Part shown: piece after piece, positions 8,602 through 19,344 of the stretch
Layout: each line of letters starts with the position of its first letter
Position numbering within the stretch: the first letter of the stretch is position 1
DNA from: Archangium sp.
Lineage (GTDB): Bacteria; Myxococcota; Myxococcia; Myxococcales; Myxococcaceae
DNA: 64,000 nucleotides
NCBI GenBank assembly: GCA_030695565.1
Contig: JAUYRZ010000033.1
Coordinates: forward strand, 62,001-126,000
Direction of reading: 5' to 3'
Notes under the pieces: model-generated
What the model was told of the DNA's origin: nothing
What the model saw: only the letters and a program-made list of their open reading frames with translations
Database searches by the model: none
Position numbers and translations under genes: made by a program

Positions 8602-8844
8602 GCTGAGTGACAGCAACATGAACTCGCGGACTGACTTTGGTCGCAGGAGAGCTGTTCTCCTACTCGGCTCTGTCCGTGAGGTTTGGGGCGAGACCGTTTG
8701 GCGGGGGAGGTGCGTTCTTCCGGCAGTGGTTCGGCTCGAGCCTCCAGCTGACGCCGCATCTCATCTGCTGCTGCCGGAGGCGCAGTGGCAGCGGGACGGC
8801 GAGGTGGTGTGCTACCGCAGCGCATCGACGAGGAGGTAACGGAG
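8602..8844. other. No recognisable gene
   Basis: This short stretch lies between the broken lipoprotein-like gene and the right direct repeat. One frame reads LVAGELFSYSALSVRFGARP but has no start or stop context that supports a gene. Confidence 0.4.
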
Positions 8845-9094
8845 GCAGGCGGAGATCGTGCTCGCCCTGATGGGCCTCGACGACACCATCATGCAGACCA
8901 TCCACGCGCGCACCTCGTTCCTCCCGCACGAGGTCTCGTACGCAAAGAAGTACGCCGACGTGATGGGCCAGGTCACTGGGCGGCGGCAGCTCGAGTACGG
9001 AAAGCTGCAGGAACTGGTGCCCGCCAAGCTCACTTGGACGGCGATGGGCGTGGAGCGGCCGACGGAGAACGAGACGCTCCGGAAGCTGGGTTAG
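8845..9094 (+). pseudogene. C-terminal fragment of a KirBac channel gene
   Basis: The frame reads QAEIVLALMGLDDTIMQTIH through to VPAKLTWTAMGVERPTENE and a TAG stop. It matches the last 80 or so residues of the intact channel at 2123-3073 with scattered substitutions. There is no pore, no membrane helix and no start. As in the left copy, the stop overlaps the stop of the convergent kinase gene. Confidence 0.85.
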
Positions 9095-9195
9095 CCGAGC
9101 ACGCGTTGCAGCGCCGCCACGGCCTCTTCGAGGCGCCACGGCTTGACCAGCACCGCGTTGATGCGCAGGCGCTGGCGGGCGGCGTCATCGAGCTC
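8845..9195 (+). repeat. Right copy of the 351-bp direct repeat
   Basis: This is the partner of 2824-3174, in the same orientation and without gaps. It begins inside the KirBac C-terminal domain (QAEIVLALMGLDDTIMQ) and ends inside the coding sequence of the intact histidine kinase. Homologous recombination between the copies would delete 6021 bp and restore a simple convergent channel/kinase pair. Confidence 0.9.
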
Positions 9196-11526
9196 CGAGG
9201 CCATGCCCGACGAGACGATCACCGGCACCTCGGGGCGCAGCTCACGCAGCGAGCGGGTGAAATCTTCACCGCTCATCTGGGGCATCGAGAGGTCGGTGAG
9301 CACCGCATCGAAGCCGGTGGGCGAGGCCTGGAACGCCTTGAGCGCCTCGCGGGGATCGTCGAACACCGTGGTGCGGTAGCCCAGGGTCTCGAGCAACCGC
9401 GCCGAGACGCGCGCCATGCCGGGGTGATCGTCGACGAGCATGAGGTGCTGGCCTGCGCCCGGCCGGCTGAGCTCTTCCGGCAACGAGCGCAGGTAGATGT
9501 GGAACGCGGTGCCCTTGTCGGGCTCGCTGTCGACCACCACGGCGCCGTCGTGGCCTTGCACGATGCTCTGCACCACCGCGAGGCCCAGGCCGTTGCCGCT
9601 CCCGTCGAGGCGGGTGGAGAAGAAGGGCTCGAAGATGCGGCGGCGGGTCGTCTCATCCATGCCCACGCCGCTGTCGGCGACGGTGAGGCGCACCCAGCGG
9701 CCGGCTTCCAGCGGCGGGTGCCGCGAGGCGAAGGCGAAGTCGACGTCGGCGGTCTCCAGGGTGACGGTGAGCGTGCCGTTGCCCGAAGGCATCGCCTGGA
9801 GCGCGTTGGTGCACAGGTTGGTGAGCACCTGGTGGAGCTGCCCCGAGTCGGCCAGCACGCGCGGCACCCGGGGCGCGACGATTTCGCGCAGGGTGATGCC
9901 GCCCGCGGTGGGCTCGAGCAGCTTGAGGGTCTCGTGCACCAGCGGGCCCAGCTCGAGCGGCTTGCGCTCCGGAGGACGGCGGCGACCGAAGGTGAGCACC
10001 TGCTGCGTCAGCTCGCGCCCGCGGCCGGTGGCCTGGAGAATCGCCTGCGCCACCTCGGAGGCCTTGCCGGGCAGGCCCTGTAGGCGCTGCGCGTGGGCCA
10101 CGATGACCGTGAGCAGGTTGTTCACGTCGTGCGCGATGTGCGAGGCCAGCCGGGCGAGCGCTTCGTTTTTCTGCGACTCGGCCATCTGCGCTTCGAGGCT
10201 GCGCTGGAGCGCTTCGGCTTCGCGCGCCTGCGTGACGTCACGGGAGATCGCCGCGAGCCGGTAGACGTGACCACTCTCGTCGAGCAACGGCACCAGCGCG
10301 GTGTTCACCCAGCGCAGGCCCACCGGCAAGGGGAGCTCGTGTTCGAAGACGATGGTCGCCTTCGCGCGCAACGCTTGAGCCCAGCGCTCTTCAAGTCGTT
10401 GCGCGGCCAGCGGCTCGACCACCTCGCCGACGCGGCGGCCGATGGTGTCTTGCCGCTTGAGCCCGGTGATCAACTCGGCGGCGGGGTTCATGTCTTCGCA
10501 GAGCACGCTGCCGTCGCGTTCGACCCGGTAGAGCAGGATCGAGTCGTTGGAGTGTTCGAAGAGATCCTTGAAGCGGCGCTGCGACTCGAGCAGGGCCGAC
10601 TCGGCGCGGAAACGTTCGGCGCCTTCGAGGGCGAGCGAGACGAGATCGGCCAGCGCACCCGCGAACGATTCTTCTCCGGGGTGCCAGCGGCGCGGGCCGC
10701 CCACGTGCTCCAGGCACAACGCACCGACCAGCTCACCGCGCAGGCGCAGCGCGACGTCGATGGTCGCTCCGATGCCGGCGGGGCCGAAGGAGGGCCCCAC
10801 CAGTGACTGGGTGCGCGTATCGAGGGTGACGTCGGGCACCGAGAGCAGCCGCTGCAGGTGAAGCGCGTCGAAGTAGGGCTGGTGCGCGGTGACGGAGAGC
10901 TGCCTGCCCGAAGAGTGCAGGTTCGTGCGCGCGTCGAACACGTCGAGCTGAGTGAAGTTCGCGCGGGTCTCGTCGAGCATCCACACGCCGCAGCGCGCCG
11001 CCTGCACTCCGCGCACGGCCGCTTCGTTGATCTCAGCCAGTGCCGCCTTGAGGTCGTTGCCGCGGAAGCGGGGGCTGCGGGCGAGGCCCACCAGCTCACT
11101 GGTGCTCTCACGCCAGCGGCGTTCGGCCTTTTCGTGGGCGGCGGCTTCGGCTCGTTCACGTTCGAGCCTGACCATCACGGCGGCGAGACCTGCGAGATGC
11201 GGCCGGAAGAGCCAGTCGTGCGCGCCGTCGGCCAACCAGCGGGCGATGAGCGGCTCCTGGTCGAGGTTTCCCAGGGCGAAGAGCGGGGCGTCGAGGAGGG
11301 CCACGTCGAGCAACCGCCTCCAGGTGGGCGCACCCTCGACGCCGTCCTCGAGCGAGACGATCAAGCAGAGCAGCGGCGGCCGGCCGGCGAGCACACGGGC
11401 CGTCTCGAGCGGCCCGCTCGCGCGCACGACCTCGCAGACCCGGCCTGCAGCGCGCAAGACATCACTGATCCGCGCAGCGTCGGCGTCACTTCCCCCCACG
11501 AGGAGCACTTGCTTCGTGTCCACCAT
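9091..11526 (-). CDS. Hybrid sensor histidine kinase (REC-like, GAF, PAS, HisKA, HATPase, REC)
   Basis: This is a soluble 811-residue sensor kinase. An N-terminal receiver-like region (VDTKQVLLVGGSDADAARI) comes first. A GAF domain lies around residues 150-310 and a PAS domain around 320-440 (FKDLFEHSNDSILLYRVE). The H-box is ASHIAHDVNNLLTVI, the N-box NLCTNALQAMP, and the ATP-lid motifs are DSGVGMD and GNGLGLAVV. The C-terminal receiver has LMLVDDHPG, the acceptor Asp in VLTDLSMPQ, and VKPW. The start at 11526 (MVDTKQV) is chosen because the 89 residues upstream are Trp/Cys/Arg-rich shadow. No membrane segments are visible, so the signal is probably cytoplasmic. Its 3' end is the right repeat copy. 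Confidence 0.9.
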   Translation of the reverse strand: MVDTKQVLLVGGSDADAARISDVLRAAGRVCEVVRASGPLETARVLAGRPPLLCLIVSLEDGVEGAPTWRRLLDVALLDAPLFALGNLDQEPLIARWLADGAHDWLFRPHLAGLAAVMVRLERERAEAAAHEKAERRWRESTSELVGLARSPRFRGNDLKAALAEINEAAVRGVQAARCGVWMLDETRANFTQLDVFDARTNLHSSGRQLSVTAHQPYFDALHLQRLLSVPDVTLDTRTQSLVGPSFGPAGIGATIDVALRLRGELVGALCLEHVGGPRRWHPGEESFAGALADLVSLALEGAERFRAESALLESQRRFKDLFEHSNDSILLYRVERDGSVLCEDMNPAAELITGLKRQDTIGRRVGEVVEPLAAQRLEERWAQALRAKATIVFEHELPLPVGLRWVNTALVPLLDESGHVYRLAAISRDVTQAREAEALQRSLEAQMAESQKNEALARLASHIAHDVNNLLTVIVAHAQRLQGLPGKASEVAQAILQATGRGRELTQQVLTFGRRRPPERKPLELGPLVHETLKLLEPTAGGITLREIVAPRVPRVLADSGQLHQVLTNLCTNALQAMPSGNGTLTVTLETADVDFAFASRHPPLEAGRWVRLTVADSGVGMDETTRRRIFEPFFSTRLDGSGNGLGLAVVQSIVQGHDGAVVVDSEPDKGTAFHIYLRSLPEELSRPGAGQHLMLVDDHPGMARVSARLLETLGYRTTVFDDPREALKAFQASPTGFDAVLTDLSMPQMSGEDFTRSLRELRPEVPVIVSSGMASELDDAARQRLRINAVLVKPWRLEEAVAALQRVLG

Positions 11527-11569
11527 TCCCGGCCATCGATCTACCACCCCCTCAGGAAGAGGGAGGTAC

Positions 11570-13786
<2,217 letters not shown>

Positions 13787-13831
13787 GCGGGGAGCCGCAC
13801 GCTACCACCTGATCAGCCGGTTGCCTGTTCG

Positions 13832-15022
13832 CTACTTCGAAGGTGACGCGCCTGCGTTTCCACCGCCCCGGAAAATGACATTCCCGGAGACGACCGCGTG
13901 CTGTTGGGCGGTCTGCCAGCTGACGCTCGGCCACCAGCGGGAAGATTCGAGCGCACGTTCAGGCTCGAAGCTCTGGCCGGGCTTCGGTGTGAGCACGTCG
14001 ACCTGCTGTATCAAAGATTCCGCCAGGCTGCGTTCGATGGGCTCGGTCCACGAGTGGTAGGCCAGCGTGTAGAGGCCCCAGTGCATGGGCACGAAGCGTT
14101 TGCCCTTGAGCATCTGGTGCGCGGTGACCGCCTGCTCCGGGCCCATGTGCCAGTCGGGCCAGGAGCGGTGGTACTGGCCGACCTCGAGCATGGTGACGTC
14201 GAAGGGCCCGAGCCTCTCACCGATGTCCTGCAGCGCCGTGAAGAGGCCGGTGTCGCCGGAGAAGTAGGCGCGGTGTTTCGGCCCCACCAGCGCGTAGCCA
14301 GACCAGAGCGTGGCGTCTTTGTCGAAGACGTGGCGGCCCGATGCGTGGCGCACCGGGGTGGAGACGATCTCCAGCTCGCCCAGCCTGGTGCGCTCCCACC
14401 AGTCGACCTCGATGATCTTCGAGAGCGGCACGCCCCAGTATTCCAGGTGCGCGGCGACGCCGAGGGGCACGATGAACTTCGTGTCCCACTCCTTCATCGC
14501 GATGATGGTGCGGTGATCGAGGTGGTCGTAGTGATCGTGTGAGATGAGCACTGCGTCGATGCGCGGCAGCTTGTCGAGGGGGATGAGCGGCGCGTAGTAG
14601 CGCTTCGGGCCGATCCAGCTCAGCGGTGAGACGCGCTCGCTCCAGACCGGGTCGGTGAGCACGCGGTAGCCATCGAGCTCGATGAGCATGGAAGAGTGAC
14701 CGAACCAGGTCAGCCGCAGGCCGCTCTCCGGAGGGGTTTGGAAGCGCGCGGGATCGACCGGCGCCACGTTGACGGGGGTGTTGGGTGAGGCGTCGGGGCT
14801 CACGTCGAACATGCCGCTGAGCATCGGGCCGATGAGGTTGACGATGGGCTGGGGGTTCTCGAAGGCGCCGTCTTTCCACTGGGGGCTGCGCTCCATGCGG
14901 GCGCGCCGTTCGCCGGTGGCGCGGTGGCCGAGGCCCTGCCACGCGTCGATGAGGGTGAGGCCGAGGGCGATCAGCAGCAGCACGCCGAACCATTTCGCGC
15001 CGCGGCGCAGTCGCTGTTTCAT
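13832..15022 (-). CDS. MBL-fold metal-dependent hydrolase (NAPE-PLD/UlaG-like)
   Basis: This 396-residue protein begins with a membrane anchor or signal helix (KWFGVLLLIALGLTLIDAWQ). The metallo-beta-lactamase fold follows with TWFGHSSMLIEL, the metal ligands SHDHYDHLDH, a later His in STPVRHASGRH, YFSGDTG, and a C-terminal VPMHWGLYTL. The TWFGHSS opening and the PKRYYAPLIPLDKLP segment match the branch containing mammalian NAPE-PLD and bacterial UlaG-like proteins, so a phospholipid-type phosphodiester substrate is possible but unproven. It is encoded singly, 45 bp upstream of the Ser/Thr kinase gene on the same strand. Confidence 0.85.
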   Translation of the reverse strand: MKQRLRRGAKWFGVLLLIALGLTLIDAWQGLGHRATGERRARMERSPQWKDGAFENPQPIVNLIGPMLSGMFDVSPDASPNTPVNVAPVDPARFQTPPESGLRLTWFGHSSMLIELDGYRVLTDPVWSERVSPLSWIGPKRYYAPLIPLDKLPRIDAVLISHDHYDHLDHRTIIAMKEWDTKFIVPLGVAAHLEYWGVPLSKIIEVDWWERTRLGELEIVSTPVRHASGRHVFDKDATLWSGYALVGPKHRAYFSGDTGLFTALQDIGERLGPFDVTMLEVGQYHRSWPDWHMGPEQAVTAHQMLKGKRFVPMHWGLYTLAYHSWTEPIERSLAESLIQQVDVLTPKPGQSFEPERALESSRWWPSVSWQTAQQHAVVSGNVIFRGGGNAGASPSK

Positions 15023-15191
15023 GAGCAGGCCGAGGCTAACAATGAGGCGGGGCTGGGCATGTGAAGAAGCGTTTGAGCCGCACGTGCCCCGGGTTCCCGG
15101 AGCTCACCTTCGCTTTGTCATGAGGGAGCAGGTGCCCGGAGAGGCGCTCGCCTCCCCCAGAGAAAGAGGGCCACGTCGCGCGAGCGAACGG

Positions 15192-17081
15192 TCAGAGGCC
15201 CGCGGCCGACGCCACCTGAAACACGATCACCGACACCACCCACGCCGCCACGTACGTGTACCCGAGCACGAACAGCGGCCACCGCCACGAGCGCGTCTCC
15301 CGGCGCACCGCGGCCAGCGTGCTCATGCACTGACAGGCGAGCACGAAGAACGCCATCAACGCCAACGCCGTCGCGGGCCCATACGCAGGCGCTCCCGTCG
15401 AGGTCTTCGCTTCACGCAGCCGCTCACCCAACGGCGCGGTGTCGTCTTCACCACCTTCGATGCCGAAGATGACGCCCATGGTGCCCACCATCAGCTCGCG
15501 CGCACCGAACGATCCGATCAACCCCACGTTGAGGCGCCAGTCGAAACCCGCGGGCCGGGTCACCGGCTCCAACAATCGCCCGACGGAAGCCGCGACGCTG
15601 CCATGCATCGCCACCACCCGGGGGGAAGCGCCGGGCGGTGCGGAGTGCGTGTCGCCCGGCCCCGGCACGGTGAGCAGCGCCCACAACACGACGGCCGCGA
15701 TGAGGATGACCGAGCCCACGTCTTTCACAAAACGTTTGGCCGATCGCCAGGCCACCCGCCCCACCACCGGTGCTTGCGGCATGCGGTAGGGCGGCATCTC
15801 CAACACCAGCGGCCGCTGCTGCGCGGTGCTCTTCACGGTGCGGCCGAGCACCAGCGACGCGATGAACCCGGCCACGATGCCCGCGAAGTACAGCCCGACG
15901 AACAGCGCGCCCTTGAACCACGCCGAGTGGTCCGCGAAGAACGTGGTGATGAGCAACCCGTAGGTGGGAATGCGCGCCGAGCAGGTCATCAACGGCAACA
16001 CCAGAATGGTGCGCAGCCGCTGCCCCGGATCCCGAATGATGCGCGCCGAGTTGATCGCCGGAATGGCGCAGGCGTGCGCGGTGAGCAGCGGCACGAACGA
16101 ACGGCCTCCCAGGCCCGCGAAACGCAGCAGCCGATCGACCAGGAAGGTGCCGCGCGCGAGGTACCCCGACGCGTCGATCAGCTCCATCACGATGGTGAGG
16201 GTGACGATCTGCGGCAAGAACGCGAGCACCGTGCCCGCGCCCCCGAGCACGCCGTCGACCAGCAGCGACGAGAGCCAGCCCGTGCCGAGCCACCCTTCGA
16301 TGCGGGTACCCAACGCCTGGTTGGTCAGATCGATCAGCGCGGTGAACGGCTCGGAGATGAAGAACACCGCCGCGAAGAGCGCGGTCATCAGGCCCAGGAA
16401 GATCGCCGGCCCCAGCACCGGGTGCAGCAACACGGCGTCGAGGCGCTCGGTGCGGCGGCGAACCCGCGCGAAGGCCTCCTTCGCGTCGATGCGCGGAATG
16501 AGCACCTTGCTCGCCAGCGCGTGCACGTCGAGGTCGCCGGTGGGGGGCGTGCGCCGCTGCCGCCACGCGTCGCCCAGCAGCTCGAGCACCTTCTGCTGCA
16601 AGCCGGCGTGGCGCGCGTTGGTGGCCAGCACGGTCACGCCGAGCCCTTCTTCCAGCGTGCGGGCGTCGAGCTCGAAACCCTGCTGCACCAGCGCGTCGTG
16701 TTGGGTGGCGATCAACACCACCGGCACGCCCCGGCGCCGCAGCTCGAGCGTGAGGCGAAGTCCCAGCTCCAGCTGCGTGGCGTCGATCACCTGGGCGATC
16801 ACCAGCGGCTGGGTGGCCTTCTGCGCCAGCTCGAGAAAACGCCGCGCGTGGCCTTCATCACTGTGGGGATCCGCTTCGCCTTCGACGGTGTAGACGCCGG
16901 GCAGGTCGACCAGCTCGAGGTGTTCACCGCTGGGGAGCTTCACCTTCGCGTCGAGCAGCTCCACCGTGATGCCGGGAAAATTGCCGACCTTCGCGTGACC
17001 GCCGGTCACCGCGTTGAAGAGCGAAGACTTGCCCGCGTTGGGCCGGCCGATCAACGCCACGGTGCAGGCTGCTGCGTTCAC
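15192..17081 (-). CDS. feoB: Ferrous iron transporter FeoB
   Basis: This is an inner-membrane Fe(II) transporter of 629 residues, shorter than the 700-770 typical of the family. The cytosolic G domain has G1 GRPNAGKSS, switch region VGNFPGITVE and G3 DLPGVYT. The usual G4 NxxD is replaced by TQHD (in VVLIATQHDAL), which would weaken guanine specificity. Two gate regions carry the expected cysteines (HACAIPAINSARII and LMTCSARIPTY). The start is GTG at 17081 and overlaps the feoA stop as GTGA, so the pair is coupled. No C-terminal FeoC-like domain is present. Confidence 0.92.
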   Translation of the reverse strand: MNAAACTVALIGRPNAGKSSLFNAVTGGHAKVGNFPGITVELLDAKVKLPSGEHLELVDLPGVYTVEGEADPHSDEGHARRFLELAQKATQPLVIAQVIDATQLELGLRLTLELRRRGVPVVLIATQHDALVQQGFELDARTLEEGLGVTVLATNARHAGLQQKVLELLGDAWRQRRTPPTGDLDVHALASKVLIPRIDAKEAFARVRRRTERLDAVLLHPVLGPAIFLGLMTALFAAVFFISEPFTALIDLTNQALGTRIEGWLGTGWLSSLLVDGVLGGAGTVLAFLPQIVTLTIVMELIDASGYLARGTFLVDRLLRFAGLGGRSFVPLLTAHACAIPAINSARIIRDPGQRLRTILVLPLMTCSARIPTYGLLITTFFADHSAWFKGALFVGLYFAGIVAGFIASLVLGRTVKSTAQQRPLVLEMPPYRMPQAPVVGRVAWRSAKRFVKDVGSVILIAAVVLWALLTVPGPGDTHSAPPGASPRVVAMHGSVAASVGRLLEPVTRPAGFDWRLNVGLIGSFGARELMVGTMGVIFGIEGGEDDTAPLGERLREAKTSTGAPAYGPATALALMAFFVLACQCMSTLAAVRRETRSWRWPLFVLGYTYVAAWVVSVIVFQVASAAGL

Positions 17082-17326
17082 GCCGGAACCTCGTCAGTGG
17101 GTGCATCGACTTCCACGTACCGGGCCAGCTCACGATCGACGGCCAGCTCGGCGCCGGTGGAAAGGCGCACGTGCAGCGGGCCTCCCAACGGGGCGCCACG
17201 CAACAGGGTCACCCGCACCCCTTCGCAGAGCCCGATGGCCCTGAGCCAGGTGGCTTCAGCAGGCGCGAGGCGGAGCTCGGTGATGGCCGCGGAGCGCTGA
17301 GGGGGGAGGAGGTCGAGTGACGTCAC
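17078..17326 (-). CDS. feoA: FeoA-type SH3-like iron transport protein
   Basis: This is an 82-residue SH3-like protein starting GTG (MTSLDLLPPQRSAAITEL). It has the FeoA pattern of an early Leu/Pro strand, a GLCEGVRVTLLRGAPLGGP turn and a final strand VRLSTGAELAVDRELA. It is thought to support FeoB in the membrane. A GAAGGGG run just upstream of GTG 17326 is a good ribosome binding site, which favours this start over the longer frame to 17365. The stop overlaps feoB. Confidence 0.9.
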   Translation of the reverse strand: MTSLDLLPPQRSAAITELRLAPAEATWLRAIGLCEGVRVTLLRGAPLGGPLHVRLSTGAELAVDRELARYVEVDAPTDEVPA

Positions 17327-17635
17327 TGCCCCTTCGCCTCTAGTGCTCCTCGGTCTGCACCACAATCTGTGTGGTTACCCAGCGGTAACTCCATGCTTGC
17401 GGGGGCTGGAGGCGCCGGGCGCGCTGCGGAATTGTCCCCTCGCAGTTCAGGTGGGCAGGCAGCGTCGGGGGAACTCATGCAACAGCTCGGTGGTCTCCGC
17501 TTCGCAGTCCTGGCCCGCGCACTGGGCGCTGCGCGAATTTCAGGTGCATCACCACGCGTCGCTCGACGAGCTCGATCCGCGCGGTCGGGTTCGCGCTTCT
17601 TCACCCCACGTTGACGCCCTGAAGGAGGCCGCCCG
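17327..17635. other. Intergenic region upstream of feoAB and the STAS-like gene
   Basis: This is a 309-bp divergent intergenic region that should carry the promoters of feoA (minus) and the STAS-like gene (plus). No Fur-box-like palindrome could be recognised by eye. One plus frame near the right end reads SWPAHWALREFQVHHHASLD and runs into the next gene, but it has no usable start. An AAGGAGG sequence at 17622-17628 is the ribosome binding site of the next gene. Confidence 0.5.
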
Positions 17636-18043
17636 ATGGATCTCTTCGCGTCATTGATTGCAGGCGACTTGTTGGTCGAAGCGCGCGGTTGCTCCGCGAG
17701 GTTGCGCCTCGATTGGACGGGCAAGAGCAACGCGCGCAGGCCCGCGGTGATGCTGGCCCCGTACTTCGAGGCGGTGCTCAGCCGCGCGAAGACCTCGCAG
17801 TGCGCCATCGAGCTGCACTTCGAGCTGCTGGAGTTCTTCAACTCCTCCACGCTGGGCGCGGTGATCAAGTTCATCCGCGAGGCCAGGGAAGCGGGCGTCA
17901 CCATCTCACTGCTCTTCGATGGTGCGTTGCGGTGGCAGGCCCTCAGCTTCGAGGCGCTGAAGGCCCTCCAGTTGCCCGACGACCTGGTGCAGATTCGCCC
18001 GGTGCGGGCCGGTGATTCAGGAACCGCAGCGCCGCTGGAGTAA
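17636..18043 (+). CDS. STAS-like regulator (Slr1659-type)
   Basis: This is a 135-residue cytosolic protein. The central segment IELHFELLEFFNSSTLGAVI then KFIREAREAGVTISLLFD and ALRWQALSFEAL has the strand-Ser-Ser-helix layout of STAS/anti-sigma-antagonist folds. It closely recalls the Slr1659 group (HFE.LEFFNSST... then WQALSFEAL). The function is probably protein-protein switching; the partner is not in the window. An ideal Shine-Dalgarno (AAGGAGG, 8 nt upstream) marks the start. The next gene follows after 10 bp. Confidence 0.65.
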   Translation: MDLFASLIAGDLLVEARGCSARLRLDWTGKSNARRPAVMLAPYFEAVLSRAKTSQCAIELHFELLEFFNSSTLGAVIKFIREAREAGVTISLLFDGALRWQALSFEALKALQLPDDLVQIRPVRAGDSGTAAPLE

Positions 18044-18053
18044 GAGCCTGCGC

Positions 18054-19328
18054 ATGGCTCTTCGCGTGCTGCTCGTCACCTTCGTCACCAGCGTTCTCGT
18101 TGCCGGGTGCGCGTGCGGCCCCACGTCGGGCGAAGACGGCGGCCTCGATGCGGGCGGCGAAGAAGACGCCTCGGTCGATGCGGGGCGGCCTGATGCAGGG
18201 CGGCCCGACGCGGGTGTGGATGCGGGCGAACCCGATGCAGGTGAAGCCGACGCGGGCGAGCTCGATGACGGCGGCTGCAGGTACCGGCTCACCGCGGTGG
18301 CTGCGCCGTGGACGACGGGGCGGCCGCTCTCCCTCGAGCTGGCCGACCTCAACGGCGACGGTCACCTCGACTTCATCGTCGCCACCACCAGCACGCTCGA
18401 GGTGCGGCTCAACGACGGCCAGGGTGCGCCCATCGCGCCGGGCATGTCGGGGCCCCTCACGCCGCTGACCCTGGTGGTGAACGACGTCGATGGTGATGGC
18501 CTGCTCGACGTGGTGGCCGTCGACGTGTCGGGCACGCTCACCCTGCTCGCGGGCGACGGTGATGGCGGCCTGAGCGTGCAGGCGCGGCTCGACGCGGGCC
18601 GCCCGTTCTTCGTGCCGTTGGAGACCGCGATGGCGGATCTCGATCTCGATGGGCGCGCTGACTTCGTCACGGTCGACGTGGGTGGTTCGGTGCCCGAGTT
18701 GATCACCGTGCGGGGTCAGTTCGACGGAGGTGCACCCCGTGCGAGCCGCGGTTCTCGCCGGCTGGTGCTCGCCGACGTGACGGGTGACGGGCTCATCGAC
18801 GCGCTGGTGGGCAACGCGCAGTACGGGCTGACCGTGCACCCCGGCGACGGAGATGGCGGCTTCGGCGCGAGCACCGTCTTCCTGGGCTCGACGGCCGTCA
18901 ATGCAGTCGCGCTCGCCGACGTCACCGGTGACGGCGTTCCCGACGCGGTGTGTTCGACCGGCTCCTACGACGGCACCACGGGCCTCATCTCGGGCGCGGG
19001 GGTGAGCGTGCTCCCCGGTATCGATGGTGGGTTTGGCGCGCCCCTGGGCACCCCGAATGGGCGCGACATCATCTGGGCGCTGGTGCTGGCCGACATGAAT
19101 CGTGACGGGCTGCTCGACGCGGTCACCACCCGGCTGGCCTTCGATGGCGGGGTCGACGTGCTCGCGGTTGATGGGGGCGCCTTCTCCCTGCTCGCGAGGG
19201 TCGGGAGCCGAAATGGGTGGGCCCTTGCGGTGGGAGACCTCAACGAAGATGGGTGGCCCGATGTCGCGGTGGGCGAGGGCGCCGGGTCCAACGGCGAGGT
19301 GCGGGTCCTGCTGGGGAGCTGCCAGTAG
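18054..19328 (+). CDS. FG-GAP/VCBS-repeat lipoprotein
   Basis: This is a predicted surface lipoprotein of about 424 residues. The start at 18054 gives MALRVLLVTFVTSVLVAGC with lipobox VAGC. A linker of repeated DAG/PDAG follows. The rest is a beta-propeller of seven FG-GAP/VCBS repeats, each with a Ca2+-type loop (ADLNGDGHLD, NDVDGDGLLD, ADLDLDGRAD, ADVTGDGLID, ADVTGDGVPD, ADMNRDGLLD, GDLNEDGWPD). Such propellers act as extracellular binding scaffolds. It lies 10 bp after the STAS-like gene and could be cotranscribed. Confidence 0.88.
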   Translation: MALRVLLVTFVTSVLVAGCACGPTSGEDGGLDAGGEEDASVDAGRPDAGRPDAGVDAGEPDAGEADAGELDDGGCRYRLTAVAAPWTTGRPLSLELADLNGDGHLDFIVATTSTLEVRLNDGQGAPIAPGMSGPLTPLTLVVNDVDGDGLLDVVAVDVSGTLTLLAGDGDGGLSVQARLDAGRPFFVPLETAMADLDLDGRADFVTVDVGGSVPELITVRGQFDGGAPRASRGSRRLVLADVTGDGLIDALVGNAQYGLTVHPGDGDGGFGASTVFLGSTAVNAVALADVTGDGVPDAVCSTGSYDGTTGLISGAGVSVLPGIDGGFGAPLGTPNGRDIIWALVLADMNRDGLLDAVTTRLAFDGGVDVLAVDGGAFSLLARVGSRNGWALAVGDLNEDGWPDVAVGEGAGSNGEVRVLLGSCQ

Positions 19329-19331
19329 CGC

Positions 19332-19337
19332 TACGCT
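19332..19337 (+). promoter_or_regulatory. Candidate -10 element (TACGCT) for a near-leaderless transcript
   Basis: TACGCT ends 7 nt before ATG 19345 in a 16-bp intergenic gap. No classic Shine-Dalgarno of normal spacing is visible, although CAGGG lies between. Confidence 0.35.
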
Positions 19338-19344
19338 CAGGGCC

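Noticed and set aside
8132-8839. 235-codon plus-strand open frame reading through the broken lipoprotein region
   Set aside because: Only its first 30 or so residues look coding. The later protein-like segments are in other frames, so the long frame is accidental.
17343-17657. Plus-strand frame with protein-like stretch (SWPAHWALREFQVHHHASLD) before the STAS-like gene
   Set aside because: It has no start codon with a ribosome site, begins inside the feoA promoter region and overlaps the strong Shine-Dalgarno and start of the next gene in another frame.
18118-18270. Short GATGCGGG/CCCGATGC periodicity resembling a minisatellite
   Set aside because: It encodes the DAG/PDAG linker after a lipobox, a normal feature of lipoproteins in this genome and repeated in other genes by codon reuse.
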